Positions 5,428 through 5,991 of a stretch of DNA of 5,991 nt are shown here, in pieces. The notes beneath the pieces are model-generated. The model was not told the DNA's origin. It saw only the letters and a list, made by a program, of their open reading frames with translations, and did not search any database. This stretch comes from SZUA-430 sp040381215 (GTDB taxonomy: Bacteria; Pseudomonadota; Alphaproteobacteria; Micropepsales; Micropepsaceae). The translations under genes and the position numbers were made by a program. Position 1 is the stretch's first letter; each line of letters begins with the position of its first letter. The stretch is from positions 1 to 5,991 of the forward strand of contig JBEIHO010000134.1 in assembly GCA_040381215.1 (NCBI GenBank), written 5' to 3'.

Positions 5428-5991
5428 ATGAGAAGGTTACTCTCACGTCTCGCTTCGGCAGCTATCGCGCTTGCCGCCCTGTCCGCGCCGGCCGTTGCGC
5501 AGCGCGGCGGCATGGACGTGCCCGAGCACGCCACCCGCCCCGTCGTGATGGAGCTGTTCTCCAGCCAGGGCTGCGGCAACTGCCCTGTTGCAAACGCCAA
5601 CATCGCAAAGCTGGCCGAGCGCTCCGACGTGATCGCGCTCACCTACCCTGTCGGCATCTGGGACTATCTCGGCTGGGACGACACCTTCGCCAAGAAGGAG
5701 TTCACCGAGCGTCAGAAGCGTTACAACCGCGTCCTGAAATACCGCGGGCCGTACACGCCGCAGGTTGTCTATTCCGGCCGCCTGCACGGCCCCGGAACGG
5801 GCATGAAGGATATCGAGGAAGCCTTCGGCCGCCGCGACATCAACCCCTACCCCGCTGCGCTGACATTCGAGAACGACGTGGTTGTCGTCTCCGGTACCAT
5901 GCCGGCGGATACCCAGAAGGCAGGCGTCGTGGTTGTGCACTACCGCCCGGGCATCACCAGCGTCACGCCCGGCGGCGGGACCAACAAGGGC
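5428..5991 (+). CDS. Secreted DUF1223 (thioredoxin-fold-like) protein, partial
   Basis: Predicted periplasmic protein of the DUF1223 family, whose biochemical role is not established. The 188 visible residues start with a signal peptide: RR, a hydrophobic run 8-23, and a likely cut after AVA at residue 24. The family core follows: VVMELFSSQGCGNCPVAN with a CXXC at C49/C52, then IWDYLGWDDTF (77-87), an RQKRYN segment and YTPQVVYSG (109-117). The CXXC and the YTPQ cis-proline-like block suggest a thioredoxin-type fold and possible redox activity; that is inference. Many relatives have VDYWD where this one has VGIWD (75-79). The ATG at 5428 is chosen because the signal peptide begins directly there; the ribosome site is weak. 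The gene lies 87 nt after acnA on the same strand, an arrangement I recall from other alphaproteobacteria, and may be co-transcribed. It runs off the right edge with no stop. Confidence 0.88.
   Translation, partial: MRRLLSRLASAAIALAALSAPAVAQRGGMDVPEHATRPVVMELFSSQGCGNCPVANANIAKLAERSDVIALTYPVGIWDYLGWDDTFAKKEFTERQKRYNRVLKYRGPYTPQVVYSGRLHGPGTGMKDIEEAFGRRDINPYPAALTFENDVVVVSGTMPADTQKAGVVVVHYRPGITSVTPGGGTNKG

Overview
The window is high-GC and carries only ordinary bacterial housekeeping genes. The gene content, the order ccmA-ccmB-ccmC-ccmD-ccmG, and a divergent acnA followed by a DUF1223 gene all point to an alphaproteobacterium. Caulobacterales/Hyphomonadaceae or a relative is my best guess from recalled gene neighbourhoods, not from any search. 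I see no mobile element, CRISPR array, tRNA, rRNA or phage signature.

Left half (1-2535, minus strand): a cytochrome c maturation (System I) operon, transcribed right to left. CcmA is the ABC ATPase and CcmB its membrane partner. CcmC is the haem-handling WWD-domain membrane protein and CcmD is its small membrane partner. CcmG is a membrane-anchored periplasmic thioredoxin-like reductase, cut by the left edge of the window. ccmA/ccmB and ccmD/ccmG overlap by ATGA, and ccmC/ccmD are 2 nt apart. Only ccmB and ccmC are separated, by 89 nt. Together CcmABCD load haem onto the chaperone CcmE, and CcmG keeps apocytochrome CXXCH cysteines reduced for attachment. ccmE, ccmF and ccmH are not in the window.

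Centre (2536-2655): a 120-bp divergent intergenic region that must hold the start signals for both the ccm operon and acnA. It contains two potential hairpins and one imperfect palindrome, none of which I recognise as a known operator.

Right half (2656-5991, plus strand): a full-length AcnA-type aconitase of 894 residues with all three iron-sulfur cysteines. After 87 nt comes the first 188 codons of a secreted DUF1223 (thioredoxin-fold-like) protein with a CXXC motif, cut by the right edge.

No new biological system is evident. The points worth a second look are an extra residue in the CcmC tryptophan-rich haem motif, an 18-bp imperfect tandem duplication over the acnA stop codon, the structured divergent intergenic region, the interrupted ccmB-ccmC junction, and a changed core motif in the DUF1223 protein.
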